Shown here: positions 1 through 6,862 of the stretch, one piece after another
Position numbering within the stretch: position 1 is the stretch's first letter
How the letters are laid out: each line of letters begins with the position of its first letter
NCBI GenBank assembly: GCA_009776385.1
Contig: WRFT01000028.1
Location: forward strand, 1-12,615
Source of the DNA: Clostridia bacterium
Lineage (GTDB): Bacteria > Bacillota > Clostridia > Christensenellales > Aristaeellaceae
Direction of reading: 5' to 3'
DNA length: 12,615 nt
Program-made: the position numbers and the translations under genes
Notes under the pieces: generated by a model
What the model saw: only the letters and a program-made list of their open reading frames with translations
What the model was told of the DNA's origin: nothing
Databases searched by the model: none

Positions 1-2
1 GC

Positions 3-35
3 GACGTGCTGGATGTATACAGGGGGGGATCTTAA
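3..35 (+). CDS. C-terminal end of probable RelA/SpoT (p)ppGpp synthetase/hydrolase (partial)
   Basis: Only the last ten codons are in the window, reading DVLDVYRGGS and then a TAA stop whose last base is the A of the dtd ATG. RelA/SpoT proteins of Bacillota end in an ACT domain whose last strand typically reads like 'IPDVYDVYR', and relA lies directly upstream of dtd in many Firmicutes. Both the peptide and the position fit. Ten residues are too few for a firm identification, so the call rests on the match plus conserved gene order. The overlapping stop/start suggests translational coupling to dtd. Confidence 0.5.
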   Translation, partial: DVLDVYRGGS

Positions 36-484
36 TGCGCTGCGTGGTACAGCGTGTTTCCGGAGCGAGCGTTTTGTCCGACGGCGTCCTAACGGGCCGT
101 ATTGACAAGGGGCTGATGATTTTAGTGGGTGTGATGGATACGGATACCGAAGACGATGTGCGGTATATGGCCCAAAAAGCTCAAGACTTGCGTATCTTTG
201 AGGATGACGGCGGGAAGATGAACCGTTCCGTCAAGGATGTGAACGGAGCGATTTTGGCCGTCAGCCAATTTACACTCTGTGCGGACGCGCGGGGCGGAAG
301 GCGGCCGAGCTTTGTGAAAGCCGCCAGGCCCGAAAAGGCCATTGAACTGTATAACCTGTTACTCACTTTGTGGCGGGACAGCGGCTTGACGGTAGAAACG
401 GGGGTTTTTAGGGCGCACATGGAAGTTTCTTTGGTCAATGACGGCCCCGTTACCATTCTGCTGGACAGCAAGAAGGAGTTTTAG
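35..484 (+). CDS. dtd: D-aminoacyl-tRNA deacylase
   Basis: Hydrolyses D-amino acids wrongly attached to tRNA (D-Tyr-tRNA and others, also Gly-tRNAAla), a cytosolic proofreading step in translation. The 149-residue length is that of the full family. Both signature motifs are present: SQFTL at residues 77-81, followed by the GRRPSF segment at 88-93, and NDGPVT at 135-140, which carries the Gly-cisPro pair that rejects L-aminoacyl substrates. The ATG at 35 is preceded by a G-run (about 22-28) acting as ribosome binding site and overlaps the stop of the upstream frame. The next gene starts 5 bases after the stop, so this is an operon member. Nothing is odd in the protein. Confidence 0.96.
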   Translation: MRCVVQRVSGASVLSDGVLTGRIDKGLMILVGVMDTDTEDDVRYMAQKAQDLRIFEDDGGKMNRSVKDVNGAILAVSQFTLCADARGGRRPSFVKAARPEKAIELYNLLLTLWRDSGLTVETGVFRAHMEVSLVNDGPVTILLDSKKEF

Positions 485-489
485 GCTGT

Positions 490-1083
490 ATGGAAGTGAT
501 AAAGGCCGTCGCCGGGCCGTTTGCCGTTAACTGCTATATTGTATACAGGGACGATCGGGAAGATTGCGTCATCATTGACCCGGGCGCCGATCCCTCTCTC
601 ATATTAAAAACCGCCGGCAACCGAAGCCCGGCCGCCTGTCTTTTAACGCACGGGCACTTTGACCATATCGGCGCGCTGACAGCGGCGGCTTTTTTAGATA
701 TACCCGTCTACCTCCATCCATCGGACAGCGTATATCTGCGGGATCCGGCGCTGAACGTTTCTGAACAGTATCCCCCGCTTATCACGCTGCCGCTTAAGCC
801 CCGCCCGACGCAAGAAGGCGATGCGGAAGAACTGGCGGGTCTCCGCTTTGAGACGCTGCATACGCCGGGGCATACACCCGGCTCCGTTTGTTACCGCTGT
901 GAAAACCATCTCTTCACGGGCGATACGCTGTTTCGCAACGGCTATGGCGCTACCGATTTCCCCGGAGGTAATTTCCATGACTTATGCGCATCTTTAAGGC
1001 GGCTGCTACGGCTGCGGGAAAACCTTTTTATACATCCCGGGCACGGGGAGGAATGCATGTTTACGGATATTCGCAGGTCCTGA
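490..1083 (+). CDS. Metallo-beta-lactamase-fold hydrolase, glyoxalase II-like
   Basis: A cytosolic two-metal hydrolase of the metallo-beta-lactamase superfamily, in the YcbL/glyoxalase II-like group (hydroxyacylglutathione hydrolase-like). Metal ligands are visible: THGHFDH at residues 53-59 (HxHxDH), H128 in HTPGHTPGS, D145 in TGDTLF and H185 in HPGHG. The length of 197 residues is usual for these short single-domain members, which lack the substrate-binding helical domain of true glyoxalase II. The substrate is therefore unknown. An AAGGAG site lies at 472-477 inside the end of dtd. The gene sits between dtd and hemZ, as in many Clostridia, and is separated from hemZ by three bases. Identification of the fold is firm; the precise reaction is not. 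Confidence 0.9.
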   Translation: MEVIKAVAGPFAVNCYIVYRDDREDCVIIDPGADPSLILKTAGNRSPAACLLTHGHFDHIGALTAAAFLDIPVYLHPSDSVYLRDPALNVSEQYPPLITLPLKPRPTQEGDAEELAGLRFETLHTPGHTPGSVCYRCENHLFTGDTLFRNGYGATDFPGGNFHDLCASLRRLLRLRENLFIHPGHGEECMFTDIRRS

Positions 1084-1086
1084 CGC

Positions 1087-2559
1087 GTGAAAATTACCTT
1101 ATCCACGCCAACAGCCCATTTTACGGCAGACATGATGGATGTCATACGGTTGTTCTTCCCGGATGCGGAGCCGACGTCTGAGGCCGATGCGGATACATGG
1201 CTATCCCACCGTTTTGATACAGAAAATGAATATTATGTTTGTGAATTTTCAGGCTGGGGCAGAACCGTTCATCTAAGCGCGCCTAGGGGTACAGACGACC
1301 CTGTAGGAAGCAAACGCGTACAGAAGCGGCTGATAAAGCAGTCCCTTTACACGCTTTTAAAGGAGGGAACCGGTATACATCCTCCTTGGGGAAGTTTAAC
1401 GGGTATCCGCCCGACCCGGCTTTTCTACGAGCAGTTGCGGGAGGCCGGAACGCCCGAGGCGGCATGCGAACGATTGATAAGCCTTTTTGATGTTGCCCCC
1501 GAAAAAGCGGCGCTGCTTAAGCGTATCGCGGATACGCAAAAGGAACTGCCCGCGCCGGGCAAGCAACACGCGGATATCTATATCGGCATCCCCTTTTGCC
1601 CCAGTTTATGTTCCTATTGCTCCTTCTCGTCGGGATTATTGGGAGACGGCCGGCGCGTGACTCCCTATTTGGACGCGCTGGAAAAAGATATGTGCCAAAC
1701 ACGCGCCTTGATGAACACCCTGTTATTGACGCCGCGCGCGCTGTATATCGGAGGCGGTACGCCCACATCGCTTGATATAAGCGGATTTGAAAGGCTCATG
1801 CGCATGATTGACCGATTTTTCCCGGACAGACAGGAAACATCCGTTGAAGCCGGTAGGCCGGACACCCTAACACACGCAAAGCTTGACGCCATACGTGACC
1901 GTAAAACACGTTTGAGCATCAACCCGCAGAGCATGAATGACAGGACACTGCGCGCCATTGGCAGAAACCACACCGCGCGGGAGACAGAAATGGCGTTTGT
2001 ACTGGCACGCAGCGCGGGGTTCGGGCACATCAACGCGGATATCATCGCGGGTCTTCCAAGCGAGACCCCCGACGATTTTAATCAAACGCTGGAAGCTGTG
2101 GCCGCCCTCGGGCCGGAATCCTTAACCGTTCACACCCTATGTTTAAAACGCGCCAGCCGCATGCGTTTGGACGCTTATCCGCTGCCGGACGCGTTGATTG
2201 TGTCGCGGATGATCCGCGACGCGGAAGCCGCCGCGGAGGCGATGGGTTTACAACCCTACTACCTGTATCGCCAAAAATACGCCGCAGGCAATTTGGAGAA
2301 CGTCGGTTACGCGGCGCGGGGCCATATATGCCTTTATAATGTGGGTATGATGGAGGAAACGGCGACTGTATTGGGTATCGGAGCAGGTGCTATGACCAAA
2401 CGCGTTATACAAGAAGAGAACCGCATCGAACGCGCTCCGTCTGTTTCCGATATCGACACGTATATAAGCCATGTTGACCAAATGATCGCACGTAAAGCCG
2501 CGTTATGGGAGGGTGTACGGCTAGGGGCTTCTACGGCAGTTCCGTCCGCATCCACATGA
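1087..2559 (+). CDS. hemZ: Radical SAM coproporphyrinogen III oxidase-like protein HemZ
   Basis: A 490-residue radical S-adenosylmethionine protein of the HemN/HemZ family. The N-terminal HemZ-specific region carries the PPWGSLTGIRPTRL segment (99-112). The radical SAM core begins with C171-x3-C175-x2-C178 (within GIPFCPSLCSYC), which binds the 4Fe-4S cluster, followed by the SAM-binding GGGTP at 222-226. Family knowledge links HemZ to oxygen-independent conversion of coproporphyrinogen III, though some HemN-like proteins do other things. The start is GTG at 1087, three bases after the previous stop. The C-terminus after IARKAALWEG (about residue 476) has a low-similarity tail of some 14 residues. 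No other haem gene is in the window, and hisS/aspS, which often follow hemZ, are absent. Confidence 0.92.
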   Translation: MKITLSTPTAHFTADMMDVIRLFFPDAEPTSEADADTWLSHRFDTENEYYVCEFSGWGRTVHLSAPRGTDDPVGSKRVQKRLIKQSLYTLLKEGTGIHPPWGSLTGIRPTRLFYEQLREAGTPEAACERLISLFDVAPEKAALLKRIADTQKELPAPGKQHADIYIGIPFCPSLCSYCSFSSGLLGDGRRVTPYLDALEKDMCQTRALMNTLLLTPRALYIGGGTPTSLDISGFERLMRMIDRFFPDRQETSVEAGRPDTLTHAKLDAIRDRKTRLSINPQSMNDRTLRAIGRNHTARETEMAFVLARSAGFGHINADIIAGLPSETPDDFNQTLEAVAALGPESLTVHTLCLKRASRMRLDAYPLPDALIVSRMIRDAEAAAEAMGLQPYYLYRQKYAAGNLENVGYAARGHICLYNVGMMEETATVLGIGAGAMTKRVIQEENRIERAPSVSDIDTYISHVDQMIARKAALWEGVRLGASTAVPSAST

Positions 2560-2610
2560 TGTTATAAATGGAAAACAGAAAAGGATAATAACATCGCAAC
2601 GGCGCTTTCC

Positions 2611-2639
2611 TTGCAATCAAAGCCGGTATCCTGTACAAT
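2611..2639 (+). promoter_or_regulatory. Probable housekeeping sigma promoter for the cyclophilin-zapA pair
   Basis: TTGCAA at 2611-2616 and TACAAT at 2634-2639 are separated by exactly 17 bases, giving four of six and five of six matches to the vegetative consensus. Transcription would start near 2646, just before the ribosome binding site at 2651. It lies in the 105-base gap after hemZ, the largest break in the first operon, so a new transcription unit here is reasonable. No terminator hairpin for the hemZ operon is evident in the gap. Confidence 0.6.
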
Positions 2640-2650
2640 GAGGTCGGTTC

Positions 2651-2657
2651 GGAGGTG
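2651..2657 (+). promoter_or_regulatory. Ribosome binding site of the lipoprotein cyclophilin
   Basis: GGAGGTG seven bases before the ATG at 2665. It supports this start, which also gives a complete lipoprotein signal peptide. Confidence 0.8.
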
Positions 2658-2664
2658 TTAGATA

Positions 2665-3309
2665 ATGCGAAAATGGGTTTTACTTCTGGCGGCGGTATGC
2701 CTGTTGTCTGCCTGCGCGCCGGTTAATTCGTCGAATGAAGCGGGGCATCCCGTTGAGAGGGTGGTAAAGGTGAGCGAGGCTGAAGAAAAAAAAGGGCTGC
2801 CTGTTTTTGAAATCATTATGAAAAACGGCGATACCATGCGCGGAGAGTTGTACCCGGATATCGCGCCGCATTCCGCCGGGAATTTTATACAGCTTGCTAA
2901 CACGGGCTATTATGACGGTTTGATATTCCACCGTGTCATTCCCGGATTCATGATTCAGGGCGGATGTCCAAACGGCACGGGTATGGGAAACCCCGGGTAT
3001 TCCATACGCGGCGAGTTTTCTGCTAACGGCCATGACAACGCGTTGAAGCATACGCCCGGCGTGCTTAGCATGGCGCGAAGCCAGCATCCCGATTCGGCGG
3101 GTTCTCAGTTTTTTATCATGACAAGCAACTCCCCTCATTTGGACGGGAACTATGCGGCGTTCGGCCAGGTTTTATCGGGGATGGATACAGCCGAAAAGAT
3201 TGTTAACCAAAAACGCAATACAAGTGACAAACCGTTGACTGATCAGGTCATCGCGTCCATCCGTGTGGAAACATTCGGCAAAGAATATCCCTTTGAGCAA
3301 TTAAAGTAA
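2665..3309 (+). CDS. Lipoprotein peptidyl-prolyl cis-trans isomerase (cyclophilin type)
   Basis: Catalyses cis-trans isomerisation of prolyl bonds, helping protein folding outside the cytoplasmic membrane. The N-terminus is a lipoprotein signal: MRKW, a hydrophobic stretch, then the lipobox L14-S15-A16-C17, so the mature protein would be lipid-anchored at C17. A linker to about residue 46 precedes the cyclophilin domain (about 47-205). Active-site features are present: FHRVIPGFMIQGG at 88-100 with catalytic R90 and Q98, the GTGMGNPGY loop, GSQFFI at 146-151 and LDGNYAAFGQV at 159-169. The length of 214 residues fits secreted bacterial cyclophilins. It has its own promoter-like site and a strong ribosome binding site, and lies 36 bases upstream of zapA. 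Confidence 0.94.
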   Translation: MRKWVLLLAAVCLLSACAPVNSSNEAGHPVERVVKVSEAEEKKGLPVFEIIMKNGDTMRGELYPDIAPHSAGNFIQLANTGYYDGLIFHRVIPGFMIQGGCPNGTGMGNPGYSIRGEFSANGHDNALKHTPGVLSMARSQHPDSAGSQFFIMTSNSPHLDGNYAAFGQVLSGMDTAEKIVNQKRNTSDKPLTDQVIASIRVETFGKEYPFEQLK

Positions 3310-3345
3310 TGGATTACGGCTCATTATACCCTTCACGCCGGATAC

Positions 3346-3642
3346 ATGGGGGTGTTTTATCTGGAACGTAAAAAGACATCTGTTACGGTGGGCGGCAAGT
3401 CATACACCATCGTATCGGAAGATTCCACAGAGTACGTGAAGCGTGTTGGCTTATATGTTGACAGGAAATTACAAGAAATAGAACAGTCTACACGGCTTCC
3501 TTCCTACGCGTCGGCGATTTTAACGGCATTGAACATCGCGGACGACCTGTTAAAGGCGCAGGATGAAAACACGCAACTGCGCCGTAACCTGATGAAGCTG
3601 CAAAAGGGCGGACGCGCCGCCGAGCGCAGCGATAATCCATAA
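3346..3642 (+). CDS. zapA: Cell division protein ZapA
   Basis: A small cytosolic FtsZ-binding protein that promotes Z-ring bundling. The 98-residue product has the family layout: an N-terminal beta region (TSVTVGGKSYTIVS, about 11-24), the EYVKRVGLYVDRKLQEI segment (29-45), then a helix with ALNIADDLL (61-69) and a C-terminal coiled-coil region rich in charged residues. The start is uncertain. ATG at 3346 has no clear ribosome binding site, while a G-run at 3348-3352 stands eight bases before an in-frame CTG at 3361 that would begin LERKKTSV. An in-frame GTG at 3352 is a third choice. All three keep the domain intact. The gene is followed by mutS2, a common Firmicutes arrangement, but cvpA, often between them, is missing. 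Confidence 0.88.
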   Translation: MGVFYLERKKTSVTVGGKSYTIVSEDSTEYVKRVGLYVDRKLQEIEQSTRLPSYASAILTALNIADDLLKAQDENTQLRRNLMKLQKGGRAAERSDNP

Positions 3643-3687
3643 GGGGTTGCGTTTTTAGCGGGCGCCGCGCTGCTTACGGCGTCCGGT

Positions 3688-3717
3688 TTGATGTGCGGTT
3701 TGCACGTGTATTATAAT
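3688..3717 (+). promoter_or_regulatory. Probable promoter of mutS2
   Basis: A perfect TATAAT at 3712-3717 with TTGATG at 3688-3693 (four of six matches), spaced by 18 bases. Transcription would start near 3724. That places the ATG at 3723 at or before the transcript end and supports the downstream ATG at 3780 as the start of mutS2, with a leader of about 55 bases. Confidence 0.55.
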
Positions 3718-3779
3718 AGGGGATGCAAAGGAAAAGCCTTTCGGCGTGTGCTTACCCTGCCTACGAAAGCGGTGTTTAT

Positions 3780-6137
3780 ATGCAAGAGCGAACCTTAAGG
3801 GTTCTGGAATTTACGACTATCCGCGCAACACTTGCGACCCATGCCTTAACGCCCTCCGGCACGGAGATCTGTGAGGCACTCAAGCCGCATGATTATTTTG
3901 ACACCATGCTGACCGCGCAAGCCGAAACGGAAGAAGCCTGCGTTGTGTTAAGTTACTACGGCGGTCATCCGATGGCGTCATTTCCGGACGCACGTCCCTG
4001 GTTGGACCTTTGCTCAAAGTCCGCGACACTAACTCCTAAGGCGCTGCTGGAGGTTGCGGCGGTCATGCGGGCGATCCGATCCGCTAAAAAGACACTGGTC
4101 ACCGAACGGGAGAATACGCCGCTGCTGACGGGTATGGCTTCCGTGATGGGTTTTTATCAATCCATTGAAGAGGATATCACACGCGCCATCCTGACGGAGG
4201 ATGAGATAGCCGATCACGCCTCCCCCGACCTTTACGATATTCGGCGTAAGAAGCGAAAGGCCTCGGACCGCGTACGTGAAAAGCTGAACGATATGCTGCG
4301 AAGTTCCGCTTATCAGCGCTGTTTGCAGGAGGCTATCGTTACCGTACGCAACAATCGATATGTGCTGCCCATTAAACAGGAGTACCGCTCTCAGGTGGCG
4401 GGGCTGGTTCACGACCAATCCGCTTCCGGCGCTACGCTGTTCATTGAGCCGATGGCGGTAGTGGAAATTAATAACGAATTAAGGCAATGGGAAGCCAAGG
4501 AAAAGGCGGAAATAGAGCGGATACTGCAAGCGCTTTCCGCTTCGATCGCTCCTTACGCGGAACAGCTTAAGGGAGACTTTACCCTGCTGTCACGGCTGGA
4601 TTTTACCTTTGCAAAGGGACTGATGGCACGCAATCAACGGGCTTGCGCACCTAAGATGAATAACGAGGGGCGTATACGTATCCTTCGTGCCCGTCATCCG
4701 TTGATTGATCCGCATGCCGTTGTACCCGTCGATATCAGGCTTGGGCAGGATTTTACGGCGCTTATCATCACAGGGCCTAATACCGGAGGCAAGACAGTTA
4801 CCATTAAAACGGTAGGGCTCTTGTCGCTAATGGCGCAGGCAGGGCTGCATATACCGGCGGATTTAGGCACTGAAATGAGTTTTTTTGAGGATGTGTACGC
4901 GGATATCGGCGATGAGCAATCCATTGAACAGAGCCTATCCACCTTCTCATCCCATATGACGAACATCGTATCCATTATGGCGTCCGCGAAGCCGCGGGAT
5001 TTAGCGTTGTTTGACGAGTTGGGCGCGGGTACCGACCCGACTGAGGGCGCGGCGTTGGCGCAAAGCTTATTGACCGAGCTGATTGCAAGGGATGTGCGCG
5101 TGATGGCGACCACGCATTATTCGGAGTTGAAGGCCTTTGCCCTGACGACGGAAGGCGCGGAAAACGCGTCTATGGAATTTAATGTGGAAACGCTGCGGCC
5201 AACTTTCCGGTTATCCATTGGGGTTCCCGGGAAAAGCAACGCATTTGAAATATCCCGAAAACTCGGCTTGCCGGATGCGATTATCACAAAGGCAAAGGAG
5301 CGTCTTTCCGCCGACACCATCCGTTTTGAGGATGTCATTGCCAACGCCGAATACCATCGCCGTATCGCGCATAAGGAACGCCTGCTCGCCGAGGAGGCGC
5401 ACGCGGAGACACAGCGGCTGCGAAATGAGGCGGAACTCCTGCGATCGGAGATGGAAGGCAAACGTGAATCTCAGCTTAAAAAAGCCAAGGAGGACGCTAA
5501 ACGCGTGCTTGAAACAGCGCGGCGCGAATCTGAGACGATTCTGTCGGATTTAAAGAAGCTTCGTAAAGAGGGCATGCAAGCCGTAGATCGGCAAGCCCAG
5601 GCATTGCGTAAACGTTTGGATGACGGATTGGATTCCTTGACCGAAGAGTTGAGAGAACCGACCGACACGGTATTTGCGCCGCCCACGACATTACGCATCG
5701 GCGATGTGGTAGAAATTGTACGTTTAAACCAAAACGCCACGGTGCTTGCCAAGCCGGACGCGAGGGGAGACGTACGCCTGCAAGCGGGCATCTTAAATTT
5801 AACGAGCCATATCTCACAGTTACGGTTAGTTAAAGAGGTATCGCCCCCATCGCAAACTTCGGTAAGGACACAAACCGATCAGCTTGTTAGAAGCGTACCG
5901 CTTGAAATTGATGTGCGCGGGCTGGCCTTGGACGAGGCGCTCCCGGAGGTGGACCGGTATTTGGACGAGGCGATGATGGCGTCCTATCGCGAAGTTTCCG
6001 TCATTCACGGTAAGGGGACAGGTGTACTGCGCCGAGGTATACAAGCCCATTTAAAACGCCATCCGCATGTAAAAAAATACCGGCAGGGTGTTTACGGTGA
6101 AGGCGAGGAAGGTGTCACGGTCATCACACTCAAATGA
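3780..6137 (+). CDS. mutS2: Endonuclease MutS2 / ribosome rescue factor
   Basis: A dimeric cytosolic ATPase of the MutS family without the mismatch-recognition domain. It is linked to suppression of homologous recombination and, in Bacillus subtilis, to splitting collided ribosomes. From the ATG at 3780 the product has 785 residues, the usual length, and begins MQERTLRVLEF like its relatives. An in-frame ATG at 3723 would add 19 atypical residues and lies where transcription would begin, so I reject it. Order of parts: core and lever region (1-about 300), Walker A GPNTGGKT at 332-339, Walker B LALFDELGAGTD at 408-419, the switch histidine in ATTHYSE (H446), a long charged coiled coil (about 510-625), a KOW-like region (about 638-685), and a C-terminal Smr domain (about 708-785) with DVRG at 711-714 and HGKGTG at 743-748. 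All motifs look intact. Confidence 0.95.
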   Translation: MQERTLRVLEFTTIRATLATHALTPSGTEICEALKPHDYFDTMLTAQAETEEACVVLSYYGGHPMASFPDARPWLDLCSKSATLTPKALLEVAAVMRAIRSAKKTLVTERENTPLLTGMASVMGFYQSIEEDITRAILTEDEIADHASPDLYDIRRKKRKASDRVREKLNDMLRSSAYQRCLQEAIVTVRNNRYVLPIKQEYRSQVAGLVHDQSASGATLFIEPMAVVEINNELRQWEAKEKAEIERILQALSASIAPYAEQLKGDFTLLSRLDFTFAKGLMARNQRACAPKMNNEGRIRILRARHPLIDPHAVVPVDIRLGQDFTALIITGPNTGGKTVTIKTVGLLSLMAQAGLHIPADLGTEMSFFEDVYADIGDEQSIEQSLSTFSSHMTNIVSIMASAKPRDLALFDELGAGTDPTEGAALAQSLLTELIARDVRVMATTHYSELKAFALTTEGAENASMEFNVETLRPTFRLSIGVPGKSNAFEISRKLGLPDAIITKAKERLSADTIRFEDVIANAEYHRRIAHKERLLAEEAHAETQRLRNEAELLRSEMEGKRESQLKKAKEDAKRVLETARRESETILSDLKKLRKEGMQAVDRQAQALRKRLDDGLDSLTEELREPTDTVFAPPTTLRIGDVVEIVRLNQNATVLAKPDARGDVRLQAGILNLTSHISQLRLVKEVSPPSQTSVRTQTDQLVRSVPLEIDVRGLALDEALPEVDRYLDEAMMASYREVSVIHGKGTGVLRRGIQAHLKRHPHVKKYRQGVYGEGEEGVTVITLK

Positions 6138-6142
6138 GGTGA
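6136..6142 (+). promoter_or_regulatory. Ribosome binding site of the response regulator, inside the mutS2 stop
   Basis: GAGGTGA overlaps the mutS2 TGA stop and stands six bases before the ATG at 6149. It fixes this start and suggests translation is coupled to mutS2. Confidence 0.7.
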
Positions 6143-6148
6143 CGGATT

Positions 6149-6853
6149 ATGAAGGAACCCAAAGATACGCAGCCCATGATTCTGCTGATTGACGATGACG
6201 AAAATATCAGTCATCTGGCGCGCCTGTACTTGGAAAGGGAAGGCTATTGCATTAAGACCGCCGTGCGCGGAGACGAGGCGTTGGCGGTCTTCAGACGCCT
6301 GCCGCCGGCCCTGATCATATTGGACGTTATGCTGCCGGGGATGGATGGTTGGCAGGTACTAAGAACGATTCGGCAATCTTCCTCCATACCCATTATCATG
6401 CTGACCGCAAAGGATGAGACGTTTGACAAGGTGCTTGGTTTGGAACTTGGCGCGGACGATTATATGACGAAGCCGTTTGACGGAAAGGAACTGACCGCCA
6501 GGGTCAAGGCCGTTTTGCGGCGAAGCCAGGGCACGGACCAGGACAAACCCGATTCTCTGTCTTTTCCGGGGTTAACCATTACGTTTTCCCAATACGAGGT
6601 CTATTACCGCGGGAACCGCGTGGAAATGCCGCCCAAAGAGCTGGAAGTGCTCCATTTTCTCGCGTCGCACGCGAACATGGTATTTACCCGTGAGCAGTTG
6701 CTGGAGCAGGTATGGGGCTATGATTTCTTCGGCGACAGCCGCACGGTGGACGTACATATCAAACGCCTGCGCGAGAAGCTGCCTGACTGCGAGCCATATG
6801 GCTGGCATATCCGCACGGTATGGGGTGTCGGTTATAAGTTTGAGGTGAAGTGA
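6149..6853 (+). CDS. OmpR/PhoB-family two-component response regulator
   Basis: A cytosolic transcription factor activated by phosphorylation, made of a receiver domain (about residues 10-122) and a winged-helix DNA-binding domain (about 137-232). The acidic pair is in LLIDDDEN (15-17), the phosphoacceptor is D59 in IILDVMLPGMDGW, the switch threonine is T86 and the conserved lysine is K108 in MTKPF. The C-terminal domain shows the typical ending SRTVDVHIKRLREKL and TVWGVGYKFE. The length of 234 residues is standard. It begins 11 bases after mutS2 and is followed 9 bases later by its cognate sensor kinase. The target genes are unknown; the genes just downstream are candidates by position only. 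Confidence 0.95.
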   Translation: MKEPKDTQPMILLIDDDENISHLARLYLEREGYCIKTAVRGDEALAVFRRLPPALIILDVMLPGMDGWQVLRTIRQSSSIPIIMLTAKDETFDKVLGLELGADDYMTKPFDGKELTARVKAVLRRSQGTDQDKPDSLSFPGLTITFSQYEVYYRGNRVEMPPKELEVLHFLASHANMVFTREQLLEQVWGYDFFGDSRTVDVHIKRLREKLPDCEPYGWHIRTVWGVGYKFEVK

Positions 6854-6862
6854 GGGCTTTAG

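Noticed and set aside
2520..2573. Possible frameshift at the end of hemZ, as another frame reads GFYGSSVRIHMML to a stop
   Set aside because: That frame is closed just upstream (TAG at 2522-2524) and the peptide matches no HemZ ending I know, so the tail of the main frame is taken as real.
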